Positions 1-7,884 of a stretch of DNA of 64,000 nucleotides are shown one piece after another. Position 1 is the stretch's first letter. Each line of letters begins with the position of its first letter. Under the pieces are notes generated by a model. That model did no database searches. It saw only the letters and a list, made by a program, of their open reading frames with translations, and was not told the origin of the DNA. The position numbers and the translations under genes are program-made. This DNA comes from a bacterium SCSIO 12741 (GTDB taxonomy: Bacteria; Bacteroidota; Bacteroidia; Flavobacteriales_G; Salibacteraceae), in NCBI GenBank assembly GCA_024398055.1, contig CP073749.1, positions 3,472,594 through 3,536,593 on the forward strand. The letters are read 5' to 3'.

Positions 1-131
1 TCATTTATAGGTATGATCGAAATGTTCAATTTATGAGCCAATTGTTTGCCTAATTCTAAATGGGACGGAGAGGGTGCTCCCAGAATTAGGAAAACCTTTT
101 TAGCCCTATATCCTAAATGATCAATACCCAT
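1..131 (-). CDS. Partial unknown protein with a degenerate P-loop-like N-terminus
   Basis: An open frame starts at an ATG (131-129) and runs off the left edge of the window. The first residues read MGIDHLGYRAKKVFLILGAP, then SPSHLELGKQLAHKLNISIIPIN. The beta-strand, glycine-rich turn and helix layout resembles the N-terminus of adenylate-kinase-like P-loop proteins, but the GK(S/T) motif is absent, so nucleotide binding is not supported. The start overlaps the end of the upstream minus-strand gene by 11 bases, which suggests translational coupling. Only 43 residues are visible and I do not recognise the family. Confidence 0.35.
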   Translation of the reverse strand, partial: MGIDHLGYRAKKVFLILGAPSPSHLELGKQLAHKLNISIIPIN

Positions 132-774
132 ACTCGTCAAACGTGCGATAATCCAAATATCGTGGAAAGCCCGTATTTTCGATAGAATCGGTTTTGATTA
201 CAATCCACTCTCCATTTTCGAATTTTCGAGAAATTCTCTCAGATCCATAAACATCGATTCCGTAAAAGGGAATCAGGCTATCCGATTTTACATGAAGAAA
301 GTACTGTGAGGTTCCACCATGAAAGGCCCAACTATCTATACAGTTGATCACTGAATTATACGTTAAATTGGGATAGTCTTCCGAATTTTTGATATGGATG
401 AAGGTGGATTTTTCGGGATCAAAAAGAAGTAAGGTTCTCACTGTATTGGACCCACGAGCGGCGATCATAGAAACAAAACTATAATCCGGATAACCATCAC
501 CGTTGTAATCATAAACTTCAGGGTCACAGCTTCTCACCGGGTCCTTATCCACAACAAAATGAGCTACACGGTCTCCAGACAAAGTGGACTTGAAAAACTG
601 AACCTGCACCTGGTGATCGTCGCTTTCAGAAACGATTCGAACAAGGTGAACAATGAACATTTCTCCTGATTGCGTTACGATGGTGTCCAAATAGGTTTCA
701 TTGTACTCCTTGAATTGCCCAAAACAGAGAGTCGATGGTAGTAAAAAGAGAAGTAGAAGAATGGATCGGCTCAT
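121..774 (-). CDS. Exported protein of unknown function with an acidic NGDG motif
   Basis: I chose the internal ATG at 774 because it gives a clean signal peptide (MSRSILLLLFLLPSTLCFGQ, cleavage after Gln or before Phe). The longer reading adds 15 polar residues in front. The mature part of about 198 residues contains YDYNGDGYPDYSF, a DxNxDG calcium-binding-type loop like those in FG-GAP/VCBS repeats. The rest has mixed beta character. It lies downstream of the terminator at 868-896, so it is probably transcribed separately from the amidinotransferase genes. No enzymatic motif is visible. Confidence 0.7.
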   Translation of the reverse strand: MSRSILLLLFLLPSTLCFGQFKEYNETYLDTIVTQSGEMFIVHLVRIVSESDDHQVQVQFFKSTLSGDRVAHFVVDKDPVRSCDPEVYDYNGDGYPDYSFVSMIAARGSNTVRTLLLFDPEKSTFIHIKNSEDYPNLTYNSVINCIDSWAFHGGTSQYFLHVKSDSLIPFYGIDVYGSERISRKFENGEWIVIKTDSIENTGFPRYLDYRTFDEYGY

Positions 775-867
775 ATATGATTGATATTCTCCGAAGATAT
801 AAACTCCAATTTGGCGCACAGCTAATTTTTTGGGATTAGTGAAGCGCCATTAATACTTATGGAATAA

Positions 868-896
868 AAAAAGCATCCCCGAAGGAATGCTTTTTC
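868..896 (-). terminator. Rho-independent terminator after the amidinotransferase operon
   Basis: On the minus strand a stem AAAAAGCATtCC, a UUCG-type loop and GGgATGCTTTTTT is followed by a T run. It begins 27 bases after the stop codon of the gene at 923-1936. Confidence 0.85.
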
Positions 897-922
897 TCAT
901 CAGCTGCTATATCGATTTGATT

Positions 923-1936
923 TCAACCTTCTCTTACCAGTGGTCCATGGCTGCATCGCATTCCACCTCCCGTTAAGTGATTGGTTTCAGTCATATCGGT
1001 ATACACGATTTCCACGCCTTTTTGGGCTACTTTGTCTCCAACGTGCTCAAATTCAGTAGACATGGCATACACACCATGGCCAAGAGGTAAACCGTTGCAG
1101 GCATCAATTTTGGCCTCCTCAATGGTCACATCCACCAGGTCCCAATTTTTGATAAGCTCAGGTAACCCCTTGGGGAAAGCGTCCTTGCAAACTAAGGCCA
1201 CTCCCTCTTTTGGTGCTGAAAAACAACAGTCCAGATGCATGACTTCTGGGCTGTACTCAACGAAATGAACTTTCCAGCCTTCGGATTTGAGAATGGAGGC
1301 AAGCCATTTCAATCCGAGTAGGTTGGAATCCACTCCGTTGTATCCCAATAAAACATTTTTATTCCCAAGAGGGAATACATCTCCACCGGTTAGGAAGGGA
1401 CCTTTACCTCCATCTTTAGAACTTGAATCAGGCATAGAGGTTGGCATGCTAATCCACTTAGCATTGGAGCCTAAAACACGTTCTTCCATAATATGGCGGT
1501 AGCCGAATACATCTTTTCTTCGGTTGGGTACTCGGTTCGAACCTTCAATCACCAGGTTTCCGACCACAATGAGTGGATCTTTGGTAAAAATGGATCCTAC
1601 GCCTTTTTGTAAGTAACCCTGGTAGTTCAACTCATCTTCATTGAGCAATCTGGGGCGGTAAACTTTAACTCCTCGGCTTTCCAGAAGCTTTACCCAGTTT
1701 TCTACCTCAAGGCACATTTTATCGTAGCGCTCCTTGTTAGCCTGTTCAAAGGTTTTGTTTTCGTTATCCATAAAGATGCTGCGCTCGGCTTCATCAAAAA
1801 TGTTTAACCGGTCTTTGAACAAGGGTATCATCGTTGGATAGGTCATTTGCTCGGGCCTTCCTATGATAACTTCCTTGAGTTCACCCCATTCATTTCCAAC
1901 CCAAATGTCGGGTCTTGGTTCTAGGTTTAAATGCAT
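923..1936 (-). CDS. Amidinotransferase-family protein (first of tandem pair)
   Basis: This 337-residue protein belongs to the glycine/inosamine amidinotransferase and dimethylarginine hydrolase fold (pentein). Family members move amidino groups from arginine to amines or hydrolyse guanidino compounds through a covalent Cys-amidino intermediate. The triad elements are visible: GGDVF near residue 184, MHLDCC near 233 (His), and the C-terminal GGGMRCSH with the nucleophile at Cys328. The N-terminal GNEWGELKEVIIGRPE is a typical amidinotransferase start. It lies 18 bp downstream of a second paralogue and ends at a strong terminator. The substrate cannot be told from sequence; the length and the GGGMRC motif are closer to bacterial transferases than to short arginine deiminase-type hydrolases. 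Confidence 0.88.
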   Translation of the reverse strand: MHLNLEPRPDIWVGNEWGELKEVIIGRPEQMTYPTMIPLFKDRLNIFDEAERSIFMDNENKTFEQANKERYDKMCLEVENWVKLLESRGVKVYRPRLLNEDELNYQGYLQKGVGSIFTKDPLIVVGNLVIEGSNRVPNRRKDVFGYRHIMEERVLGSNAKWISMPTSMPDSSSKDGGKGPFLTGGDVFPLGNKNVLLGYNGVDSNLLGLKWLASILKSEGWKVHFVEYSPEVMHLDCCFSAPKEGVALVCKDAFPKGLPELIKNWDLVDVTIEEAKIDACNGLPLGHGVYAMSTEFEHVGDKVAQKGVEIVYTDMTETNHLTGGGMRCSHGPLVREG

Positions 1937-1954
1937 ACTTGAATAAGGATTTAA

Positions 1955-2977
1955 TTAGTCAATTTCTCTGCGGATAACAGAGATTTTACAGCGAATTCCA
2001 CCGGCACCAAAGGCGTGTGTTTTAAAAGGAACGGGAACGGTTTTGATTCCTCGTTTTTCCAGTTCTTCAATTACACGCGGTGCTTCTTCGGGAATCAAAA
2101 TGGTGGTAGGATCAATCATGGTGCAGCAGGTAGCTGTGGCCAGGGCTTCTTCCCGGTTAACCCAAATCACATCAAAATCGCTCATAAATTCAGGAAGTCC
2201 ATTGGGGAAAGAGTCGCGGTAGGCAATGACCAATTTTGGTCCGGCGATGCAGATGACGGCAAATAAGTGATGGATTCCAACATCGGGTAGGTTGATGATC
2301 TCTACGCGGTAGCCATCGTGCTCCAGCATTCTTTTTACCCAGTTGGCTCCTCTTTCGTTGGTAGAGGAGCGAGAAGTGGCTACTAATACACGGCCATCTC
2401 CTAAGTTTAATACATCTCCACCTTCGTAGATGTAGTCGCGTTCCAGTTTAGGTGATGGTGGGGTATAGTGTAGTATGTTTTGATCGTTATCGATGTAGGG
2501 TTGATGCAATTCTCTTACGGGAAATAGGTGTGCCCAGGCCAGATCGGAAGCCCATGCATTTTCAAGTACGTTTCTTCCTACTACCCAAATCGGCTCGGCT
2601 GCAAAGGTCTGGGTGAAGGCTTGAGCCCCTCGACTCATTTTGGTAATTTCTTCGGTAGTAGCTTCACGGGCTATGTGCACTTTTACTCCGTGATTTTCCA
2701 ATGCCTGTCTCAAGGCCTGGGTTTCTCCCAGATGGCTTTCGATAAACTCAGGATCGTGGTCGATCACGGGTTCTCCACCGGCTTTGCGCATAATTTCGAG
2801 AAGACGAGGTTGCAAAACACCGCCGTATACTTTCTCGATATATGGCGTTAGGGCAGGGAGCACCATGTTGCGCTCATTTCCGAGGATCACTTCCTTAAGA
2901 GTACCGTATAGGTTAAACTCTCCGTACCCGTTTTGGGTAGGTGCGGGCACATGCGTTTGCGTTTTTGTTGTTTCCAT
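1955..2977 (-). CDS. Amidinotransferase-family protein (second of tandem pair)
   Basis: This 340-residue paralogue of the adjacent gene has the same fold: YGTLKEVILGNE at the N-terminus, YEGGDVLNLGDGRVLVATS in the middle, IHHLFAV in place of the HLD element of its neighbour, and GAGGIRCK with the nucleophile at Cys330. The acidic residue after the catalytic histidine is changed (HHLF versus HLDC), so the two copies probably differ in substrate or mechanism. The 18-bp gap and shared strand indicate co-transcription. A proline-rich tail of about 15 residues precedes the domain. The function beyond guanidino chemistry is not predictable. Confidence 0.87.
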   Translation of the reverse strand: METTKTQTHVPAPTQNGYGEFNLYGTLKEVILGNERNMVLPALTPYIEKVYGGVLQPRLLEIMRKAGGEPVIDHDPEFIESHLGETQALRQALENHGVKVHIAREATTEEITKMSRGAQAFTQTFAAEPIWVVGRNVLENAWASDLAWAHLFPVRELHQPYIDNDQNILHYTPPSPKLERDYIYEGGDVLNLGDGRVLVATSRSSTNERGANWVKRMLEHDGYRVEIINLPDVGIHHLFAVICIAGPKLVIAYRDSFPNGLPEFMSDFDVIWVNREEALATATCCTMIDPTTILIPEEAPRVIEELEKRGIKTVPVPFKTHAFGAGGIRCKISVIRREID

Positions 2978-3029
2978 AATTCGTAATTAGATTTTTTAAA
3001 ATGGGCAGCTACTGGAGCTGTAATAGGAG

Positions 3030-3644
3030 TTAGGAGCTCTGTTTGAACTTCAATAAGGCTTTCTTGGAGAATACCATGATCACAGGTATAAGGACAAAAC
3101 TGATGTCCCAGAAAAAGGGATTGATAAAAGCCAGTCCCATGGCGATTGCTGCGATTATGGGTTCGGACAACATTTGGTTGGTAAAGGTTTTCATGTAGTT
3201 GACGTCGTATTCCGTTTTGAGCAAATTCTTTTTGTGGGCGTAAAAAACACCGCCGTAAGCCGTCAATCCTGAAGTGATCATAATGATGCTGAACAATACC
3301 CGGGGTTCGTGGCCGGATGGAAAAAGAACGAACAGGAGGTTGGCCACTGGAATGAGCATGATAAAGATGAGGTAGACCATAAAAAACCAAATCAGGCTCT
3401 TGTCTACTTTTTCAATGAGGTTAAAAGATTCCAGGTTTTTAACCCAGTAGACCGTGATGACTAAAAATGAAATGACGAAGGCCGAAAAGCTGTTGGACTG
3501 CTGAAACAAGATGTCCATAAATGTCTGCGTCGACTGATCAGGGACAGTTTCCGGAATTTTAAAACTTAGGATAAGAACTGTCATCGCTGAAGCGAAAACA
3601 AGATCGATGATAAACCGCATTCGGCTTCTCCACTCTGGTACCAT
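3030..3644 (-). CDS. TMEM175-like (DUF1211) multi-pass membrane protein
   Basis: This 204-residue protein has about six hydrophobic segments. The first reads RMRFIIDLVFASAMTVLIL, matching the conserved (R)xxxFxDxxFAxAxT signature of the TMEM175 potassium-channel family. Later segments keep the W...DKSLIWFF...PV order of the family. Bacterial members form tetrameric, weakly selective K+ leak channels in the inner membrane. It is 52 bp upstream of the amidinotransferase pair on the same strand, so the three may form one transcript. The link between channel and enzymes is not explained by known biology. Confidence 0.8.
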   Translation of the reverse strand: MVPEWRSRMRFIIDLVFASAMTVLILSFKIPETVPDQSTQTFMDILFQQSNSFSAFVISFLVITVYWVKNLESFNLIEKVDKSLIWFFMVYLIFIMLIPVANLLFVLFPSGHEPRVLFSIIMITSGLTAYGGVFYAHKKNLLKTEYDVNYMKTFTNQMLSEPIIAAIAMGLAFINPFFWDISFVLIPVIMVFSKKALLKFKQSS

Positions 3645-3782
3645 TTGAACTTTATTTTGGGTGTACTTTCAATTCAATTAAGCGATGTGCTTAGTTGAAA
3701 GCATTGCCCTAAGTCTAAATGTGTGCCAGAAAGTCCGTTAAAATGCTAATGATCGGGAAACCAGGGTTTAACTGTTTTTCGT

Positions 3783-3825
3783 GTAGATCGGAAATCTACG
3801 ATATTTCGAAGTCCGTGAAATATCG
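3783..3825. repeat. Two adjacent hairpins downstream of the sigma-54 activator
   Basis: GTAGAT-cggaa-ATCTAC (3783-3799) is followed directly by CGATATTTC-nine-base loop-GAAATATCG (3799-3825). The second hairpin starts 3 bases after the minus-strand stop codon at 3829-3831. No T run follows, so they may protect the mRNA 3' end or be REP-like palindromes rather than a classic terminator. Confidence 0.55.
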
Positions 3826-3828
3826 CGG

Positions 3829-5907
3829 TTAAGAAACTGGTTTTATTATCTCCAATTTCTTGATTCGACTTCTTAAAGTGCTCGGATTAATTCTTAGGAT
3901 TTCGGCAGCTCCTTCGATACCCTCAATTTTATAATTGCAATGTTCTAAAACCTGTTGGATATGTTCCCGTTCCATTTCCTTGAGGCTTTTGAATCGGGAG
4001 GGTCTGGAAGGACTTCCATTTTGCGCAAAGAGCGGATCGGCGAGAACCAGTTTTTCATTTTCGCTAACGATTACGGCTCGTTCAATCACGTTCTGAAGTT
4101 CTCGGATGTTACCGGGCCAGGAATACTGCATTAGGTCATGAATCAATCGGGGAGAAATTTGAGAGATTTTCTTTCTCAGTTTCACGGCATTTTTTTGGAC
4201 AAAGAATTTGACCAGAAGCGGAATGTCATCCTTTCGTTCCCGAAGCGACGGAACCTGAATGGGGTAAACGTTTAACCGGTAGTACAAGTCCTCTCTAAAA
4301 GTTCCTGCCCCCACATCTTCCAATAGATTTCGATTCGTCGCTGCTATGATTCGAACATTTACCTTCTGGGTAGTTTCGCTTCCTATTCGTTCAAATTCAC
4401 CGCTTTGAAGAACACGTAGTAGTTTGGCTTGAAGCGCCATGGGCATTTCTCCAATTTCATCCAGAAACAGGGTTCCTTCATGGGCCATTTCGAAGCGACC
4501 TTTCCTTTTTTGAAGAGCTCCTGTAAAGGCTCCCTTTTCATGTCCGAAGAGTTCACTTTCAATCAAATCCTTGGGCAGTGCGGCACAGTTAACCTTAACG
4601 AAGGAGCGGTTTTTCCGCTTGCTGTTTTGGTAGATCGCTTGAGCAAAAAGTTCTTTACCCGATCCCGTTTCACCTTCCAGCAGCACGGTAGCGTCTGTGG
4701 GAGCAACTTGCTCAGTTTTGTGCAATGCCTTTAATAGAGCCTTGCTCTCTCCAATAATGTTGTGGGAATTCAAGTTGATCATAACCTCATCTTTCAGATA
4801 GAGGTTTTCTGCCCGAAGTTGTTGTTCTAAATCCCTTAGTTGCCGGATGAGTTTTTTCTGTTCGTTTTGGTAGTCAACAATTTCTGTTCTATCGGCGCCA
4901 ATGGCCATAGTGCCCGTTTGCACTCCTTTTTCATTTTTGAGAGTAACCAGCCACCAATCAAATATTCTTATTGATCCGGTTTTCGTTTTGAAGTGCTCCG
5001 GAAAAAAGGAGGCTTGATGCTCCTGATCGGTGAATAGGAGAGAGGTGTTTTGCCCAATAATCGAAGAGGAATCATAGCCACTCAAATTGTTGAAGTAAGG
5101 GTTGGTGTACTGAATTTGACCTTCATTGTCAATTTGGATAACAGATAGTTTTACTTTCTGGAAGAGCTCACTCCATCGTTTTTCATTGACCCCCAATTTA
5201 TCCATGGCATCAAATCCGTTGAGAACAGAATTGGCCAGCTGCAAACTCATGACCACGATGAGCATGAAAAACACATTAATAGTCAGGTAAACCGTATTGA
5301 GGCCTAAATAGTCGAGCAACAAATTGTCGTTGACCACAGAGAAAACCATGGTTCCAAAGAGGGCCATGGTTATTAGATTTTGTCGGTTTTTATTTTTTAA
5401 ATAGGCCCTTAGGCTCCAGTAAAAATTGACAACAGTTATGGCGAGTAAATAGAAGAACAATGGAATTCCCCAATTGCCTTGTGTTCCCACTACCTCATAA
5501 ATATCTGTGTGCTGGTAAGGAATGGTTACAATGTCAGAAATGTGATCAAAGAACATGTAGGGGCGCAAAGTGCTTATTGCCAATATTCCAGCCGTGAATA
5601 GGAACAAGGAATACAGCAATTTTTTCTCCTTGGCTTGGGTGTAATGAAAGGTGAAATAGGAGAGGAGGGCATAGAACACACCGCCCAATATATTGGCGAT
5701 TTTGGTGATAAGAATATATTCCTCAACCGTTGGGAAAAACACCGGGATTTCCACCAAAAGGTAGTGCACAAAGAGAACCAAACAGGTAATTCCAAACAAG
5801 GAATAAATCGGCGCTGATTTTCGCTTCAATCCTATGAAGGTAAAAATGATTCCTGCTAATAGGCTGGATCCCAGTACGGTAAAATCAAAATACGGATGAT
5901 AAGCCAT
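3829..5907 (-). CDS. Membrane-bound PAS / sigma-54 AAA+ transcriptional activator
   Basis: This 692-residue bacterial enhancer-binding protein drives sigma-54 RNA polymerase. Residues 1 to about 235 form roughly seven membrane segments like the 7TM sensor of some histidine kinases. A PAS domain follows (about 245-350, YFNNLSGYDSSSIIGQ), then a short coiled coil. The AAA+ core has Walker A GETGSGKE, an intact GAFTGA sigma-54 contact loop, Walker B GTLFLDEIGEMP and FREDLYYRLNV. A Fis-type helix-turn-helix closes the protein (AAEILRINPSTLRSRIKKL). There is no receiver domain and no histidine kinase nearby, so sensing is probably direct, at the membrane and through PAS. Its target promoters are not evident in this window. 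Confidence 0.93.
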   Translation of the reverse strand: MAYHPYFDFTVLGSSLLAGIIFTFIGLKRKSAPIYSLFGITCLVLFVHYLLVEIPVFFPTVEEYILITKIANILGGVFYALLSYFTFHYTQAKEKKLLYSLFLFTAGILAISTLRPYMFFDHISDIVTIPYQHTDIYEVVGTQGNWGIPLFFYLLAITVVNFYWSLRAYLKNKNRQNLITMALFGTMVFSVVNDNLLLDYLGLNTVYLTINVFFMLIVVMSLQLANSVLNGFDAMDKLGVNEKRWSELFQKVKLSVIQIDNEGQIQYTNPYFNNLSGYDSSSIIGQNTSLLFTDQEHQASFFPEHFKTKTGSIRIFDWWLVTLKNEKGVQTGTMAIGADRTEIVDYQNEQKKLIRQLRDLEQQLRAENLYLKDEVMINLNSHNIIGESKALLKALHKTEQVAPTDATVLLEGETGSGKELFAQAIYQNSKRKNRSFVKVNCAALPKDLIESELFGHEKGAFTGALQKRKGRFEMAHEGTLFLDEIGEMPMALQAKLLRVLQSGEFERIGSETTQKVNVRIIAATNRNLLEDVGAGTFREDLYYRLNVYPIQVPSLRERKDDIPLLVKFFVQKNAVKLRKKISQISPRLIHDLMQYSWPGNIRELQNVIERAVIVSENEKLVLADPLFAQNGSPSRPSRFKSLKEMEREHIQQVLEHCNYKIEGIEGAAEILRINPSTLRSRIKKLEIIKPVS

Positions 5908-6017
5908 GTATCTATTGAATTTAGGTTCAGAATTAGGAATTATATCTGAAAAAGTAAAATCGGTCGATCGAAAAATGACTGAAAATGGCGGGCATGGGAC
6001 TAATCAAATAGGTCGGT

Positions 6018-6698
6018 TTATCCATGGATCAAGGCAGATTCTGATTGACAGCCAACTAAGGCTGGTGCTTTATGAATCAGTTGGATATTGGTTAATGCGT
6101 CCACCATAAACAGGGCAAAATCAATTCTTCGGGTAAGGTTACTTGCCAGGATTGAGTCACCCACATGTTCACTCCATACAGGCAGACCTTGGCTTTCGCC
6201 TTCTTCCAGATCACTGCCTCTTACCACTGTCCAATTCGTTTGACTTTTAAAAATCAACTCACAGGCTCGCTCTTGATCATCGATTTCAAGTACCCGAAAT
6301 AGTTTTCCTAACCAAGTAAAAAAACGCACCTTTTTTTGGAATGACTTCTCGTATCGATCCTGCCCATCCAAAGAAATATGCCAGCCGCAGGAAAAAATCA
6401 ATCGAGCTTCTTTTTCGGCAAAATCCAAAACAGCTTGGGCAGTGCCCGAAGAATACCGTTGCACGCCCCAGGGAACCAAAACGGTGAGCACTCCATCGCA
6501 TCCCTTCACCGCTTTTTGGATCACCTCCCGATCGTTAGTTGCCCCTGGAATAATAGATATGCGACCTTCAAATTCCTTGAGTTTTCCCACGCTCTTGGTG
6601 CGACAAACAGCCACAACTTCGTAGCCCTTATCCAGGCAATGTTGAACCATGTATTTGCCCAGTTTTCCTGAAGCTCCTATGATGCATATGCGTTTCAT
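6018..6698 (-). CDS. NAD(P)H-binding protein, NmrA/SDR-like
   Basis: The ATG at 6698 gives MKRICIIGASGKLGKYMVQ, a Rossmann GxSGxxG dinucleotide-binding start. A longer reading would add seven residues. The protein is about 226 residues, matching the atypical short-chain dehydrogenase group NAD(P)H-binding (PF13460). The segment TNWTVVRGSDLEEG is the usual family motif after the sheet. These proteins act as redox sensors or as reductases of small substrates, and no substrate is indicated here. A REP-like palindrome follows its promoter region at 6751. Confidence 0.82.
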   Translation of the reverse strand: MKRICIIGASGKLGKYMVQHCLDKGYEVVAVCRTKSVGKLKEFEGRISIIPGATNDREVIQKAVKGCDGVLTVLVPWGVQRYSSGTAQAVLDFAEKEARLIFSCGWHISLDGQDRYEKSFQKKVRFFTWLGKLFRVLEIDDQERACELIFKSQTNWTVVRGSDLEEGESQGLPVWSEHVGDSILASNLTRRIDFALFMVDALTNIQLIHKAPALVGCQSESALIHG

Positions 6699-6750
6699 AT
6701 TTATCCCTGGTTCTGCCAAACTAACCTGAAATGAATAGGTCTTAAAACAT

Positions 6751-6780
6751 AACTAAGCGTAGTTTGTAACTACGCGTTTC
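6751..6780. repeat. REP-like palindrome, copy 1
   Basis: A 30-bp sequence contains the hairpin GCGTAGTT-tgt-AACTACGC (6757-6775). The same 30 bases recur exactly at 7754-7783, and similarity continues for about 50 bp downstream. The form matches REP elements mobilised by RAYT transposases, though none is encoded here. Confidence 0.75.
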
Positions 6781-6831
6781 TATTTATGATTCATCAATTT
6801 CATTGAAAGGTTTGTTCGGATTAATCACCAA

Positions 6832-7368
6832 TTAATGATATTTATGGGTCAAGTTCAATTCATCTATATAGATCCTCAATCGAAGAATTCGATTTCGGAT
6901 TGTTTGATAAGCAAAGAAGTGGGAGTTTAAGTTTTGCTCACGACCGAGTCCATATTTCGACACGTTGGCATAGGCAACGTAAGTTAAATTAAGCCAATCG
7001 TATTCAGTCGTAAAATATTGGTTCCAATGTTCCTGGCTCACCACAAATTGTTCGACATCTTCCTTGTTGAGACTGTCTTCTAGAATTTTGGCCAGATGGT
7101 TCAATTCCTTTTTGGCGTGTCGAATGGCTAATAGATAAGAGCAGCCAATGCCGTTGTGTTTAGTGTTTTCACGGGTACTCATATAACCAGCTAAAACAGA
7201 ATCAGCTTCAATGAATTTTCCGTCTGGGTAAAATGTTATCCATTCCAAATCCTGAAATTCAGCTTTCCAGTTATTCATGTCCATTTGAGGCTTCCAGGGA
7301 AGGTGGTCGCATTGGCTAAGACAAGGAATGGTGTAAATAATGAGGCCTAAAATAAGTGCGACTTTCAT
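6832..7368 (-). CDS. Exported LprI/DUF1311-like protein
   Basis: Starting at the ATG at 7368 gives the signal peptide MKVALILGLIIYTIPCLSQ with a cysteine right after it, so it may be a lipoprotein. The middle, CSYLLAIRHAKKELNHLAKILEDSL followed by SQEHWNQYFTTEYDW, resembles the LprI/DUF1311 pattern (KKELNxLY...QxxWxxYR), a family that includes lysozyme inhibitors. I consider this likely but not certain because the usual second cysteine pair is not clear. The gene stands alone between REP-like elements. Confidence 0.65.
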   Translation of the reverse strand: MKVALILGLIIYTIPCLSQCDHLPWKPQMDMNNWKAEFQDLEWITFYPDGKFIEADSVLAGYMSTRENTKHNGIGCSYLLAIRHAKKELNHLAKILEDSLNKEDVEQFVVSQEHWNQYFTTEYDWLNLTYVAYANVSKYGLGREQNLNSHFFAYQTIRNRILRLRIYIDELNLTHKYH

Positions 7369-7438
7369 ATGCGGCTGATATAGCATGATGGATGAGGTTT
7401 TCAAATTTTGCAACTAGGCTGAGGTTAGAAAATGTGGA

Positions 7439-7606
7439 TTATGATTCTTTTTTCCGGAAAAGACTTGTGCCAAAAAAGGTCAAACTGCCAATCAAAAAAA
7501 GGATATTGACCGTTCGGGCAAATGGAGGAGCTCCTTCAGGCCAGATTTGTCCAAGTAGTACCATGATATTCAGTATGATTAAGAGGATGATGGCTGCTTT
7601 TTTCAT
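7439..7606 (-). CDS. Small two-helix membrane protein
   Basis: The ATG at 7606 gives a 55-residue protein, MKKAAIILLIILNIMVLLGQIW ending in FRKKES, with two hydrophobic helices joined by a PEGAPPFARTV loop and a basic tail. The longer reading from 7663 would place charged residues in front of the first helix. Such small integral proteins are common in Bacteroidota and no function is known to me. Confidence 0.55.
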   Translation of the reverse strand: MKKAAIILLIILNIMVLLGQIWPEGAPPFARTVNILFLIGSLTFFGTSLFRKKES

Positions 7607-7705
7607 CTTTAAAATTTTGGAAAGCGGAAGTACGCGAAAACATTTCAGAAAAGCAATTTTCAACTTTTAATTTCTTAGCTACTCGTGATAAATACAAGAT
7701 ATACT

Positions 7706-7783
7706 TCAGGGTAGTTACAAACTACCCTGAGATGAGATATAAAGAATAAACACAACTAAGCGTAGTTTGTAACTACGCGTTTC
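7706..7783. repeat. BIME-like pair of inverted REP palindromes
   Basis: TCAGGGTAGTT-aca-AACTACCCTGA (7706-7730, 11-bp perfect arms) lies 23 bp before GCGTAGTT-tgt-AACTACGC (within 7754-7783). Both share the core GTAGTTTGTAACTAC, but in opposite orientation. The pair therefore has the layout of a bacterial interspersed mosaic element. The second member is identical over 30 bp to the palindrome at 6751-6780. Confidence 0.75.
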
Positions 7784-7884
7784 GATTGGCTATTCATAGG
7801 TTTCATTCAAAGTGTTGTTCAGGCGATCGGTTGGTTAATAAGTTTTACAGAGATCGTAACTGATGTACTCACTTCGACTCGACT

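Noticed and set aside
3783-3825. Classic intrinsic terminator for the sigma-54 activator
   Set aside because: Stems are good but no T run follows on the minus strand, so it is listed only as paired hairpins.
5906-6109. A 67-residue plus-strand gene divergent from the sigma-54 activator
   Set aside because: It runs into the 3' end of the NmrA-like gene on the opposite strand and has no recognisable features.
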